DNA of 64,000 bases from Streptococcus sanguinis SK49 (GTDB lineage Bacteria; Bacillota; Bacilli; Lactobacillales; Streptococcaceae): positions 891,198 through 955,197 of the forward strand of contig NZ_GL890985.1 of the NCBI RefSeq assembly GCF_000212815.1, written 5' to 3'. Position 1 is the stretch's first letter, and each line of letters starts with the position of its first letter. This document shows positions 50,359-59,272 of the stretch, in pieces. The position numbers and the translations under genes are program-made. The notes under the pieces are model-generated. The model made no database searches. It was not told where the DNA came from and saw only the letters and a list, made by a program, of their open reading frames with translations.

Positions 50359-52029
50359 ATGGAACGAATATTACTCTATGTTCATTTCAATAAATGCAAT
50401 CATATAAGCGGTCATGTCTTCTATCAATTGGAGCAGCTAAAGCCGCTTTTTTCTAAGATTCTTTTTATTTCAAATAGTCCTTTGAGCAATGAGGACAAAT
50501 GTCGGCTGAGAGAAGACTTGGGAATTTCTGACTTGCTTGAGCGGGATAACCGAGGCTTTGATTTTGCAGCCTGGCGTGACGGTATGAACCGGCTGGGTTT
50601 TGACACTTTACAGAACTCAGACTCTCTGACTCTCATGAACGACACTTGCTTTGGTCCGCTATGGGATTTAGCGCCCATTTATCAGCGCTTTGAAGAGGAT
50701 TCTCAAGTTGATTTTTGGGGAATGACTAATTTTCGCAAGACCAGGTACTTTGAAGAACACTTGCAGAGCTACTTTGTAACCTTTAAGCAGTCAGTTCTCA
50801 AAGACAAGACTTTCCGTGAATTTTGGTCTCAGGTAGAAGATTTTACTGACGTTCAAGATGTGATAGACCATTACGAGACCCAGTTTACCAAGCGTTTTGT
50901 AGAGGCAGGATTCAGATATCAAGCTCTCCTTGATACCCGTCAGGAAGAAGCAGGAGAATTGCTTCATCCAGACTTTTCATACTATAAGCCTCTTAGGATT
51001 CTGGAAGCAAAGGTTCCTTTTCTAAAAGTGAAGGCTCTCAGGGGCAATCCTTTTTTGGCTAGGTATTTGCTGGAAGAACTTGAAATTAACTCATCTTATC
51101 CGACTTTCCTGATTAGGGAACACCTTTTCTATCATTTTGGTCCAGACCTTCCTTGTTTGCTGCAGGACAAGTATTTGTCTCAGGCAACTTCGAACTATCG
51201 ATCTGCTCAGCCTGTCCTCCTGCATATTCATGTAACGGATCTTCCTATTTTTCAGCAGTATCAGGACAAGCTATTTTCTCTGTCATCTCAGTATCAGTAT
51301 TTAGTGACTGTAGCGCAGCCAGAAATGCTGAAACAGCTGCAGACAGCTCTGGGTCATCTGGGCAATAAAGTTCAGCTTGTACTAAGCCAGAAATCGTATG
51401 CCTGGATTGCCATGCTGGAGCAGAAGGAAATCCTGCAAAACTATGCTTATATCGGTCATCTATCTACTCATAGATTGGTAGAGAATCAGGCGGCTTTTGA
51501 CCAAACCATGCGCTCTGATTTGATAAATCTTATGGTGGATTATGCGGATGCAAGCATAGAAGCGCTAGAGAAGGAGGCTGCTGTAGGGCTGGTTATTCCA
51601 GATTTGCCGCGCCTAGTCAGAGATGGCTTGTTTGAGTCAGAACCGGCACGTCCAAGGCTGGCTGCTATCTGGCAGGAAGCTGGTTTGCATAAGTCTTTTG
51701 ACTTTATGACCGCCCCTTCTCTGACGAGAGTCTATGGCGGCTTCTTATGGTTCAAATATTCTGCTTTGGCTAGTTTGTTCCCGATGAAGAGCTTAGAAAA
51801 TTCGCCATCCTCTGAGCAGGAATTGTCTGATGTTTTAGAGCAATTATTGGTTTATCTAGCTTGGGACAATCATTATGATTTCAAGATTATGCCCTTATCT
51901 TCTCTACCCTCTTTACTGGACTGGCAGAGGAAAAAAGCAGAGTTGACCGAGCAAAAAGAAAAATTAAGTCAGAAAAATTTATCTCAAAAGATACGAAATC
52001 GTTTGTCCAATCTTTTAAAGAAAAAGTGA
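50359..52029 (+). CDS. rgpF: Rhamnan synthesis protein RgpF/GacF
   Basis: A 556-aa protein with the RgpF domain: HFNKCNHISGHVFYQLEQL at the N-terminus, DNRGFDFAAWRDG (near 69), LMNDTCFGPLW (near 93) and WGMTNFRKT. In the model pathway RgpF/GacF adds rhamnose to extend or finish the rhamnan backbone. It directly follows rgpD; the rgpE glucosyltransferase found between them in S. mutans is missing here. The C-terminus is Lys-rich and charged. Confidence 0.9.
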   Translation: MERILLYVHFNKCNHISGHVFYQLEQLKPLFSKILFISNSPLSNEDKCRLREDLGISDLLERDNRGFDFAAWRDGMNRLGFDTLQNSDSLTLMNDTCFGPLWDLAPIYQRFEEDSQVDFWGMTNFRKTRYFEEHLQSYFVTFKQSVLKDKTFREFWSQVEDFTDVQDVIDHYETQFTKRFVEAGFRYQALLDTRQEEAGELLHPDFSYYKPLRILEAKVPFLKVKALRGNPFLARYLLEELEINSSYPTFLIREHLFYHFGPDLPCLLQDKYLSQATSNYRSAQPVLLHIHVTDLPIFQQYQDKLFSLSSQYQYLVTVAQPEMLKQLQTALGHLGNKVQLVLSQKSYAWIAMLEQKEILQNYAYIGHLSTHRLVENQAAFDQTMRSDLINLMVDYADASIEALEKEAAVGLVIPDLPRLVRDGLFESEPARPRLAAIWQEAGLHKSFDFMTAPSLTRVYGGFLWFKYSALASLFPMKSLENSPSSEQELSDVLEQLLVYLAWDNHYDFKIMPLSSLPSLLDWQRKKAELTEQKEKLSQKNLSQKIRNRLSNLLKKK

Positions 52030-52085
52030 GATTCTTGGTTTACAAAAAATCTCGCTAGAGAATTTAACTATTTACCAAAAAGAAA

Positions 52086-54554
52086 ATGAAATTTTTACTC
52101 AATCACTATAAGCAGTTTTCATACCTGCTAATTAGTTTTTTACTTTTAGATATAGTCGCTGTTACGACGGTTTTATTGTTGGAGGAAGGCGAAGATTTGC
52201 GGAATTATCCAGCCTTGTGGCTGGCCTTTCTGATGTTGCTCCCTCTTTTGTTTGGCTTGGGCAAGCTTTTGTCTCAGCTCTTCAGCAAAAGATTCTTTAT
52301 ATGGTTAGCCATTATTTACGCTCTCTATACGGGATTCTCTTACTTACTGACAGTAACGCAGCATGTCAATGATTTTGAGTTCAAAGCAGAACGGGTTTTC
52401 AGCAATCATTTTTGGCAGTTTAACTCCCTGCCGGGCTTGCTTTTGATTTTCTTATTCGCTTATATTTTTATCCATTCTCCAAAGCTTAAAAAACGCTTCG
52501 CAGGTAAGTTCTTGCAAGTTACTAAGAAAAATAGAGAGGTACTGGAAAATCTTTTTCTATCCCAACTCTTCCTATTTCTTACTTTGATGGATGATAAGAT
52601 GCCGGAATTGCTGCATCACCAAAGCTATTTAGTGAATTTCCTTAAGGAAGGCAAGTTGGATATAACGCAGAACTTTATGCTAACTCTCCTCTGCCTTATC
52701 GCAGTTATCTTTATCCAGCTTTCTCTCCCTAGCTTTCTAGCTGTTAAGGGATTGCGCGATCTTGCTCAGAATAAGGCCAGTGTTTCTGTCGCTTTTGTGT
52801 TGAGTGCAGTGTTTGCTCTTATCTTTAATTACACCATTCAAAATACTATCCGTGGAGATGTGGTTGTTTTAGAGAGGCATCTTTTCACTGGAGCCAGTCT
52901 CTTTCAAATCATTGTCTTTTTCATGATTTTTATGGCTCTTTACCTGATTTTCAATCATTTTCTCCTGCCAACCATGCTGATAACAGCGCTAGTAGTGGTT
53001 GCTACCATAGCCAGCAGTCTGAAATTTCAGTATCGCCAAGAGCCAATTTTGCCTAGCGATATGGTCTGGCTGAGAAATCCCAAGACCCTCTTTGACTTTC
53101 TCGGAGGCAATTACGGATTTTATGCTATCTTGGGACTAGTTGCTTTAGGCGCTCTCTACTGGTATTTGCGTAAGAAAATCTTGCCAGGCAAGCTCATTAC
53201 CGTTCTTAAATACCAGCTTATCTTGCTAGTCCTGCCCTTGGTCTTTTTCTTGGGAGTCATGGATATATTTGCCACTAAAAAGAATGGCAAAATAGTAGAG
53301 AATATCCCAGTCATTTCGGTCTTGAATAATTACCATGACCTGACTTGGATGGGAAATACTGTCAATTCACAGCTTCGCTCCCTTTCTTTTGTCTGGTTTT
53401 CACAGATGTCGGATACAACCATGATTGAGCCACGTGGCTATTCTAAGGAAAAGATTCAAGAGATAGAAAAAAAGTATAAGAATGTTGCGGAAGCTATTAA
53501 CAAAGAACGCCAGAATAAAATCGAAGATCAAACGGTAATTTATCTCCTGAGTGAAAGTTTTTCTGACCCTGCTCGGGTTGACGGCGTTACTATGTCTGAG
53601 AATCCAATTCCTTATATTCAGGAAGTTAAAACTCGCACCACCAGTGGACTGATGAAGTCAGACGGCTATGGTGGAGGAACGGCCAACATGGAATTTCAGA
53701 CTCTGACAGGTTTGCCTTTTTATAATCTGTCTCCGTCTATTTCGGTTCTCTATACTGAAATTGTCCCGAGGATGAATAGATTCCCTTCCATTAGTGATGC
53801 TTATTCATCTAAGAATCGGACAGTGATCCATCTGGCCTCCCCTAGCAATTATGCCAGAAATGTCATTTACCAGGATTTGGGATTTGATACCTTTATTCAC
53901 TATGGTACCAAAGGCCTGAAGGGGGATAATATAGGTGGTAATTACAGCGATAAAACGACTTATAATCAAGTCTTGGAGCATTTGAATGGCAAGCAGGGAC
54001 AGTTTTTCTCTGTCATGACCATGCAGAACCACATGCCTTGGAGTGAGCCCAATCCTGTCTATATGTCTGCCAGCTATCCTGATTTTAGCAAGGAAGGGAA
54101 CGAATCTCTTTCCAGCTATGTCAGAATGCTTTACCATACAGATCAGGCGACCAAGGAGTTTTTGGAGAAGCTTTCAAAGGTAGATAAAAAAGTAACAGTC
54201 GTCTTTTACGGTGACCATTTGCCTGGTCTCTATCCTCAGTCAGCCTTTAAAGAAAATCCAGAAAGCCAATATCTGACAGATTATTTCGTTTGGAGTAATT
54301 ATGAAACTCCTAAACTCGATTATCCAAGAGTCAATTCTAGTGATTTCTCCGCTCTCTTACTGGAGCAGACAAATTCCAAAGTATCACCTTACTATGCTTT
54401 GTTAACAGAAGTATTGCATAAGGCCAGTATAGATAAAAAAGAATTGGACGAAGAAGCTCAAGAAATAGCAGATGATTTGAAACTGATTGAATATGATATG
54501 GTCAGAGGCAAGGGCTACTTGTCTGATAGCTTCTTTAAGACAGCAAAATCATAA
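52086..54554 (+). CDS. GacH/SccH-like glycerol-phosphate transferase (sulfatase-fold membrane protein)
   Basis: An 822-aa protein with about ten to twelve N-terminal membrane helices (to about 430) and an extracellular sulfatase/LTA-synthase-like domain (about 480-790). The nucleophile is Thr532 in YGGGTANMEF, matching the Thr of LTA synthases and of GacH. Metal-site candidates are the Glu in LLSESFSDP (near 484) and YGDHLPGL (near 712). GacH and SccH move sn-glycerol-1-phosphate from phosphatidylglycerol to side-chain sugars of rhamnose polysaccharides. Its place at the end of the rgp genes supports that role. A terminator follows. Confidence 0.87.
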   Translation: MKFLLNHYKQFSYLLISFLLLDIVAVTTVLLLEEGEDLRNYPALWLAFLMLLPLLFGLGKLLSQLFSKRFFIWLAIIYALYTGFSYLLTVTQHVNDFEFKAERVFSNHFWQFNSLPGLLLIFLFAYIFIHSPKLKKRFAGKFLQVTKKNREVLENLFLSQLFLFLTLMDDKMPELLHHQSYLVNFLKEGKLDITQNFMLTLLCLIAVIFIQLSLPSFLAVKGLRDLAQNKASVSVAFVLSAVFALIFNYTIQNTIRGDVVVLERHLFTGASLFQIIVFFMIFMALYLIFNHFLLPTMLITALVVVATIASSLKFQYRQEPILPSDMVWLRNPKTLFDFLGGNYGFYAILGLVALGALYWYLRKKILPGKLITVLKYQLILLVLPLVFFLGVMDIFATKKNGKIVENIPVISVLNNYHDLTWMGNTVNSQLRSLSFVWFSQMSDTTMIEPRGYSKEKIQEIEKKYKNVAEAINKERQNKIEDQTVIYLLSESFSDPARVDGVTMSENPIPYIQEVKTRTTSGLMKSDGYGGGTANMEFQTLTGLPFYNLSPSISVLYTEIVPRMNRFPSISDAYSSKNRTVIHLASPSNYARNVIYQDLGFDTFIHYGTKGLKGDNIGGNYSDKTTYNQVLEHLNGKQGQFFSVMTMQNHMPWSEPNPVYMSASYPDFSKEGNESLSSYVRMLYHTDQATKEFLEKLSKVDKKVTVVFYGDHLPGLYPQSAFKENPESQYLTDYFVWSNYETPKLDYPRVNSSDFSALLLEQTNSKVSPYYALLTEVLHKASIDKKELDEEAQEIADDLKLIEYDMVRGKGYLSDSFFKTAKS

Positions 54555-54558
54555 ATAA

Positions 54559-54596
54559 AAAAATAGAATAGGCAAGTCTACCTGTTCTATTTTTTC
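54559..54596 (+). terminator. Terminator of the polysaccharide operon
   Basis: An 11-bp stem with one G-T pair (54562-54572 with 54581-54591), an 8-nt loop and a T-run. Confidence 0.9.
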
Positions 54597-54633
54597 TTAA
54601 TTTATGCTAAACTAGTAGTATGGGGGTGTGAGC

Positions 54634-55122
54634 ATGATAAAGATTTTCGGTAAGGTTCGCTATCATTGGCAGCCAGATGTAGCCATCCTGATAATATATT
54701 GGTCTTTATCGGTCATTCCGATTTTTGTTGGCTTAGCTTTGATGTATGAAAGCTCACGAGTGCCGACTCTTGTTCTGTTTTCTTTCTTCTTGTTCATGGT
54801 TTTGTTGGGAATGGGAGTTCATCGTTATTTTACCATTTATGATGATGGAACCTTGCGAATTATCACAGCCAATCCCTTTACTCCGATAAAGGTCAAGATT
54901 TCAGATATTGAAAAAGTCGAAGTGACCAAGACGTCAATTACCTTATATTTTAAAGGGCAGAGCCGCAGCCGGAGTTTTTGTATGCGCAAGTGGCCTAAGA
55001 AATATTTTGTCAATGCCCTAGCCCTTAATGAGCATTTTAAGGGTGAGGTAGAATTAGTAGATAATTTTACCCATATTGACTATTTTGAAGCTTACTATGG
55101 CAGTCAGTCCAAAAAATCCTAG
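54634..55122 (+). CDS. EbsA family membrane protein
   Basis: A 162-aa protein with two N-terminal transmembrane helices (about 17-39 and 45-65) and a soluble C-terminal domain with a PH-like beta pattern (FTIYDDGTLRIITANPFTPIKVKISDIEKVEV). This matches the streptococcal/enterococcal EbsA family of unknown function, sometimes called pore-forming protein. The ATG at 54634 follows a GGGGGTG site; a GTG 6 bases upstream is a weaker option. Its last bases overlap the convergent ferredoxin gene. Confidence 0.72.
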   Translation: MIKIFGKVRYHWQPDVAILIIYWSLSVIPIFVGLALMYESSRVPTLVLFSFFLFMVLLGMGVHRYFTIYDDGTLRIITANPFTPIKVKISDIEKVEVTKTSITLYFKGQSRSRSFCMRKWPKKYFVNALALNEHFKGEVELVDNFTHIDYFEAYYGSQSKKS

Positions 55123-55316
55123 TCTTTCAAAAGAGCTCGGGTTGGGCAGTTTTTGATGGCTTCCACGACATCGGGATCCTCAGCGATTTCCTTTTCTAGG
55201 AGCTGGTCGTCCTGGTAAAATTTGACGATGCCATTGTCATGATAGTCAAAAAGATCTGAGTAGGTTTGACAGAGCCCACAGGCAATGCACCGTTCGGGAA
55301 TGAGTGTTACTTTCAT
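55119..55316 (-). CDS. fer: Ferredoxin, [4Fe-4S] type
   Basis: A 65-aa acidic protein with CIACGLC near the N-terminus and a distant CPTRA near the C-terminus, which together supply four Cys ligands for one [4Fe-4S] cluster. It transfers electrons to unidentified partners. The start at 55316 (MKVTLIPERC) matches other streptococcal ferredoxins; an in-frame ATG two codons upstream is equally possible. It is oriented against both neighbours. Confidence 0.88.
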   Translation of the reverse strand: MKVTLIPERCIACGLCQTYSDLFDYHDNGIVKFYQDDQLLEKEIAEDPDVVEAIKNCPTRALLKD

Positions 55317-55361
55317 ACCCATATTGTAATAAGATTTTAAGAAAAACTCAAGGAGGAAGTC

Positions 55362-55799
55362 ATGGAAAAAGAACCATGGGAAGAAGATGTATACGATAAC
55401 GGAGAAGATAAGTTGAAACGAACCAAGAAGTTTAGCGCCTTGAATGCAGATCGCTTGTTGACCATATTAACCATTATTTTCTGTATTTTAGTAGTTGCGG
55501 TGGTGTGCTTCCTGACCTATCTGTCTACTGGAGGGAGTAATAGACAAACCCAAATGGAAGGTTTCTACGGCACTTCAGCAGCAAGTTCCAGCAGTGAAGC
55601 GTCTTCTACAGCAGAGCAGCCAGCGGCAAATACCACAGAATCCTCTGAGGGAACTCTGACTGTTCAGCCTGGCGAAGGAGAAGCAGCCATTGCGGCGCGT
55701 GCAGGTATTTCTATTGCCAAGCTGGAACAGCTTAACCCTTCTCATATGTCCACTGGTTCTTGGTATGCCAATCCAGGTGACGTTGTGAAGATTGAGTAG
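55362..55799 (+). CDS. Membrane-anchored LysM-like protein (SAG1386/EF1546 family)
   Basis: A 145-aa protein: charged cytoplasmic N-terminus, one transmembrane helix (about 33-56), a Ser/Thr/Ala-rich linker (about 68-95) and a C-terminal LysM-like domain (TVQPGEGEAAIAARAGIS, NPGDVVKIE). It is probably a surface protein that binds peptidoglycan. AAGGAGG precedes the ATG. It lies 9 nt upstream of cmk, an order common in streptococci. Confidence 0.82.
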   Translation: MEKEPWEEDVYDNGEDKLKRTKKFSALNADRLLTILTIIFCILVVAVVCFLTYLSTGGSNRQTQMEGFYGTSAASSSSEASSTAEQPAANTTESSEGTLTVQPGEGEAAIAARAGISIAKLEQLNPSHMSTGSWYANPGDVVKIE

Positions 55800-55808
55800 G
55801 AGCCAGCT

Positions 55809-56486
55809 ATGAAACAGATTCAAATTGCGATTGACGGTCCTGCTTCCAGTGGAAAATCGACTGTTGCCAAGATTATTGCCAAGGACTTTGGCTATACTTA
55901 TTTAGATACAGGAGCCATGTACCGGGCTGCAACCTATCTGGCTCTGCGGCATCATTTGACAGAAGCAAATGCCACTGAAATTGTAGACTTGCTCAATAAT
56001 CATTCGGTCAGTTTTGGTCGAGCGGAAGATGGCGAGCAGCTAGTCTTTGTTGGCGACGTGGATGTGACTCACCCGATTCGGGAAAATGAAGTCACCAATA
56101 ATGTTTCCTGGGTATCTGCCATTCCTCAAGTTCGTGAGAAACTGGTGGCCTTGCAGCAGCAAATTGCAGCTCAGGGAGGGATTGTCATGGATGGCCGTGA
56201 TATTGGAACGGTTGTCTTACCTCAGGCTGAGCTCAAGATTTATCTGGTAGCCTCGGTCGAGGAAAGAGCTGAGCGCCGTTATAAGGAAAATCTATCAAAA
56301 GGTATTCCTGCTGATTTGGAGAAACTGAAAGAAGAAATTGCAGAGCGAGATTATAAGGACAGTCATCGCGAGGTTTCGCCATTGAGACCGGCAGACGATG
56401 CCATACATTTTGATACCACTGGTATTGGCATTTCTGAAGTTGTTGCATTTATCGAAGAAAAAGCGAAAAAAATCATTGACAAATAA
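55809..56486 (+). CDS. cmk: Cytidylate kinase
   Basis: A 225-aa kinase phosphorylating CMP and dCMP. P-loop [10 protein letters not shown] at residues about 8-17, [10 protein letters not shown] near 31, and the [12 protein letters not shown] motif near 126. AGGAG precedes the ATG. The infC promoter overlaps its last codons. Confidence 0.96.
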   Translation: MKQIQIAIDGPASSGKSTVAKIIAKDFGYTYLDTGAMYRAATYLALRHHLTEANATEIVDLLNNHSVSFGRAEDGEQLVFVGDVDVTHPIRENEVTNNVSWVSAIPQVREKLVALQQQIAAQGGIVMDGRDIGTVVLPQAELKIYLVASVEERAERRYKENLSKGIPADLEKLKEEIAERDYKDSHREVSPLRPADDAIHFDTTGIGISEVVAFIEEKAKKIIDK

Positions 56487-56504
56487 AATGAAACTTGGTA
56501 TGAT
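56476..56504 (+). promoter_or_regulatory. Promoter of infC-rpmI-rplT
   Basis: A consensus TTGACA, a 17-nt spacer and TATGAT with an extended TGG form a strong promoter, overlapping the 3' end of cmk. Confidence 0.9.
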
Positions 56505-56661
56505 AGTAGAGTTGAGAAAAGCAGAAGTGAGAGCTTCTCGCCTTGCGACTAACGTTGTCTGGCTCTACAGGATTCAGTTTCAGTAATGAAATACTATCAT
56601 GTAGTGCGGGTTTGCGTTAGCAGGTCCGCACTTGTTTTTCTCTAAAAATAAAAAAGAGGTG
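56505..56661 (+). promoter_or_regulatory. infC leader with attenuator (L20-leader type)
   Basis: The approximately 150-base transcribed leader has an early hairpin (GAGAAAAGC... / GCTTCTC), a structured middle, and a terminator-like stem AGTGCGG / CCGCACT (56603-56609 with 56626-56632) followed by a T-run. In Firmicutes infC operon leaders are controlled by ribosomal protein L20, or by leader attenuation; this architecture fits the Rfam L20_leader family. The specific regulator is inferred. Confidence 0.75.
56603..56639 (+). terminator. Attenuator hairpin in the infC leader
   Basis: A 7-bp GC-rich stem with a 16-nt loop and a TTGTTTTT tail, located before the infC ribosome site, so it can abort transcription before the operon. 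Confidence 0.85.
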
Positions 56662-56667
56662 AAAACC

Positions 56668-57189
56668 ATAGCAAAACAAGACTTATTCATCAATGATGAA
56701 ATTCGTGTGCGTGAAGTTCGCTTGATCGGTCTTGACGGCGAACAATTAGGTATTAAACCGCTGAGCGAAGCGCAGTCTCTTGCGGATGAAGCAAATGTCG
56801 ATTTGGTCCTGATTCAGCCACAAGCTAAACCACCTGTTGCAAAAATTATGGACTACGGTAAGTTCAAATTTGAGTACCAGAAAAAACAAAAAGAACAACG
56901 CAAGAAACAAAGTGTTGTTACTGTGAAGGAAGTTCGTCTGAGTCCAACTATTGACAAGGGAGACTTTGACACTAAACTTCGCAACGCACGCAAGTTCCTT
57001 GAAAAAGGAAATAAAATAAAGGTATCTATCCGCTTCAAAGGCCGGATGATTACCCACAAAGAAATCGGGGCTAAAGTTTTAGCAGATTTTGCTGAAGCGA
57101 CTCAGGATGTTGCTATCATTGAGCAAAAGCCTAAGATGGATGGACGTCAGATGTTCATGCAGATGGCGCCAATTCCTGACAAAAAATAG
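56668..57189 (+). CDS. infC: Translation initiation factor IF-3 (probable AUA start)
   Basis: A 173-aa IF-3, with N-terminal domain (about 1-75, [14 protein letters not shown]), a Lys-rich linker and C-terminal domain with [12 protein letters not shown] (near 122). It binds the 30S subunit and checks start codons. The start chosen is ATA at 56668, six bases after AGAGGTG (56655-56661), giving [13 protein letters not shown]. An in-frame TTG at 56632 lies in the attenuator T-run and a GTG at 56659 lies within the ribosome site. Rare AUU starts of infC in E. coli and Bacillus are known to allow autoregulation; AUA here would be the analogue. Databases probably annotate the longer form. Confidence 0.92.
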   Translation: MAKQDLFINDEIRVREVRLIGLDGEQLGIKPLSEAQSLADEANVDLVLIQPQAKPPVAKIMDYGKFKFEYQKKQKEQRKKQSVVTVKEVRLSPTIDKGDFDTKLRNARKFLEKGNKIKVSIRFKGRMITHKEIGAKVLADFAEATQDVAIIEQKPKMDGRQMFMQMAPIPDKK

Positions 57190-57222
57190 ATTGTCAGAAA
57201 GATAGAAAAAGGAGAAAACATT

Positions 57223-57423
57223 ATGCCAAAACAAAAAACACACCGCGCATCAGCTAAACGTTTCAAACGTACAGGTTCTGGTGGCTTGAAACGTTTCCGT
57301 GCTTACACTTCTCACCGTTTCCACGGAAAGACTAAGAAACAACGCCGTCATCTTCGCAAAGCAGGAATGGTGCATGCAGGAGACTTCAAGCGTATCAAAG
57401 CAATGCTTACAGGTCTGAAATAA
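57223..57423 (+). CDS. rpmI: Ribosomal protein bL35
   Basis: A 66-aa, very basic protein ([17 protein letters not shown]) of the large subunit. GGAG precedes the ATG. It lies 33 nt after infC and 44 nt before rplT. Confidence 0.97.
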   Translation: MPKQKTHRASAKRFKRTGSGGLKRFRAYTSHRFHGKTKKQRRHLRKAGMVHAGDFKRIKAMLTGLK

Positions 57424-57467
57424 GAGCTGCTGTAACAATTATCTAGGAAATATTGGAGGAAATATAA

Positions 57468-57827
57468 ATGGCACGTGTTAAAGGTGGCGTTGTATCACGC
57501 AAACGCCGTAAACGTATTTTAAAATTAGCTAAAGGTTACTATGGAGCAAAACATATCTTGTTCCGTACTGCAAAAGAGCAAGTAATGAACTCTTACTACT
57601 ATGCATACCGTGACCGTCGTCAGAAAAAACGTGATTTCCGCAAACTTTGGATCACTCGTATCAATGCGGCAGCTCGTTTGAACGGACTTTCATACTCACA
57701 ATTGATGCATGGTTTGAAATTGGCTGAGATTGAAGTTAACCGTAAAATGTTGGCTGACTTGGCTGTTAACGATGCAGCAGCTTTCACAGCTCTTGCAGAT
57801 GCAGCTAAAGCTAAGCTTGGTAAATAA
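57468..57827 (+). CDS. rplT: Ribosomal protein bL20
   Basis: A 119-aa basic protein that binds 23S rRNA early in 50S assembly; motif [17 protein letters not shown] (about 24-40). In low-GC Gram-positive bacteria it also represses its own operon through the leader. GGAGG precedes the ATG. Terminator follows. Confidence 0.97.
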
Positions 57828-57834
57828 TTAAAAT

Positions 57835-57864
57835 AAGAACTGAGGATTTCCTTGGTTCTTTTTC
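57835..57864 (+). terminator. Terminator after rplT
   Basis: Stem AAGAAC...AGGA / TCCT...GTTCTT with internal mismatches and a T-run, 8 bases after the stop. Confidence 0.75.
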
Positions 57865-57988
57865 CATAACTATTAATGAAAAGTATAAAGAAAGAAATAG
57901 CCCGCCATGCCACTTATAGTATAGATAAAGGCTTGTTACTGATAAGACAGCTTTCATGGTAAAGCTAGTTAAAAATAGGGAATTGCGA

Positions 57989-57994
57989 TATAAT
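57989..57994 (+). promoter_or_regulatory. Probable -10 box of the dCMP deaminase gene
   Basis: A perfect TATAAT 50 bases upstream of the ATG; no convincing -35 box. Confidence 0.5.
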
Positions 57995-58044
57995 AGAAAA
58001 AACAGATACTTATGTGAATAAAAAATCAGTAGAATGGAGAAATT

Positions 58045-58512
58045 ATGTCGGAGAATCGTTTAGCTTGGGATCAGTATTTTGCGGCTCAGGCTCTCTTAAT
58101 CGCTAATCGTTCAACCTGTAAGCGAGCCAAGGTTGGCGCTGTATTGGTCAAGGATAATAAGGTTATTTCAACTGGTTACAATGGCTCGGTTTCAGGGACT
58201 GAGCACTGTATTGACCATGAGTGTCTGGTTATTGACGGTCACTGCGTGCGGACCTTGCATGCTGAGGTCAATGCCATCTTGCAAGGAGCCGAGCGGGGAG
58301 TCCCCAAGGGATTTACGGCTTATGTGACTCATTTTCCCTGTCTCAACTGTACCAAGCAACTGCTTCAGGTCGGCTGTAAGCGAGTGGTCTACATCAACCA
58401 ATATCGGATAGATGACTATGCTCAGTATCTCTACAAGGAGAAAGAGGTGGAATTAGTTCATCTGCCGCTGGATGATGTCAAGAAGGCTATCGCTCAGACG
58501 GATTTGGTATAG
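58045..58512 (+). CDS. comEB: dCMP deaminase (ComEB-like)
   Basis: A 155-aa zinc enzyme that deaminates dCMP to dUMP for thymidylate synthesis. Zinc ligands are His72 in HAEVNAI (with Glu74 as the proton shuttle) and Cys99 and Cys102 in PCLNC. The name comEB comes from the late-competence operon of B. subtilis, but no other competence gene is present here. GGAG precedes the ATG. Confidence 0.92.
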   Translation: MSENRLAWDQYFAAQALLIANRSTCKRAKVGAVLVKDNKVISTGYNGSVSGTEHCIDHECLVIDGHCVRTLHAEVNAILQGAERGVPKGFTAYVTHFPCLNCTKQLLQVGCKRVVYINQYRIDDYAQYLYKEKEVELVHLPLDDVKKAIAQTDLV

Positions 58513-58684
58513 AATGAGGAGTTTATGTGAAAAGCGCATATGTATGTTATGTAGCAAAATATTCTCTGAATCAAGCGTGTATTATAGAGGTTGGACATAA
58601 GCGAAATGCTATTATCTGAGGAACAATAGTGGGATAGATATCTTGCCTCTTCAGTCTAAAAAATAATTAGAAAGGATGAATCAA

Positions 58685-59107
58685 ATGACGAATAATGAGA
58701 TGAATAAAGATAATAATCAATCTATTGAGGAACAAAATATTCCTGACGTTACTATGAAGAATTCAAAAGAAACCAAGTATAGGTCAGGTCTGCTGTCATT
58801 TGCTTTTTATCTATCGATAATTTATCTTGTCTTGTTTGTTTTACTTTTCACTCTAGCAGGTCCATGGGGGATCGTCTTGTTAATTTTCCTAGCACCCAGC
58901 TTAATTTGTATTTTAATTGCGACCGTTTTAACTGGTATTGGAAAGAATAGAGGAAATAAGGGTTTACTGTATGCAGGTTCAGGACTTTACCTGATTTCTG
59001 CCTTTTTTGCAGGAGACCCAGATTGGTTTCTTTTTCAAATCGCTCCATTTGTTTTAGCAGCTCTTGTTTTGTTCGGAACTCTAATGGCTAAAGAAGTGGA
59101 GAGGTAA
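58685..59107 (+). CDS. Hypothetical membrane protein
   Basis: A 140-aa protein with a polar, Asn/Glu-rich N-terminal tail of about 35 residues and three to four transmembrane helices after it (TLAGPWGIVLLIFLAPSLI, LYLISAFFAG, PFVLAALVLFGTLM). No family is recognised. The ATG at 58685 is preferred because AAAGG (58671-58675) is 9 bases upstream; the ATG at 58676 directly abuts that site. Composition is AT-rich. Confidence 0.7.
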   Translation: MTNNEMNKDNNQSIEEQNIPDVTMKNSKETKYRSGLLSFAFYLSIIYLVLFVLLFTLAGPWGIVLLIFLAPSLICILIATVLTGIGKNRGNKGLLYAGSGLYLISAFFAGDPDWFLFQIAPFVLAALVLFGTLMAKEVER

Positions 59108-59206
59108 CAGAAGAAAATTTGGTGCTAAACTATATCTTCTCTTTATGTTTTTATTTTGTTATTTAGTCTGGATAGGTTTGTTAACTTCCAAGAATGAATG
59201 GAGCTT

Positions 59207-59246
59207 AACAAGGTATAGTTTTAATCTATATCTTGTTCTTTTTTTA
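59207..59246 (+). terminator. Terminator upstream of metK
   Basis: A 12-bp stem with one G-T pair (59207-59218 with 59226-59237), a 7-nt loop and a long T-run. It ends about 30 bases before the metK promoter and is not the metK leader itself. Confidence 0.9.
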
Positions 59247-59272
59247 AAAAAAGGGAGTGGTATCGTAAATTA

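Noticed and set aside
52030..52085. Inverted repeat GAGATT/AATCTC between rgpF and the GacH-like gene
   Set aside because: The loop is long and there is no T-run, so it is unlikely to terminate; read-through to the next gene is expected.
56632..56667. Longer infC start at TTG (or GTG)
   Set aside because: The TTG is part of the attenuator T-run and has no ribosome site; the GTG is inside the ribosome site of the ATA codon.
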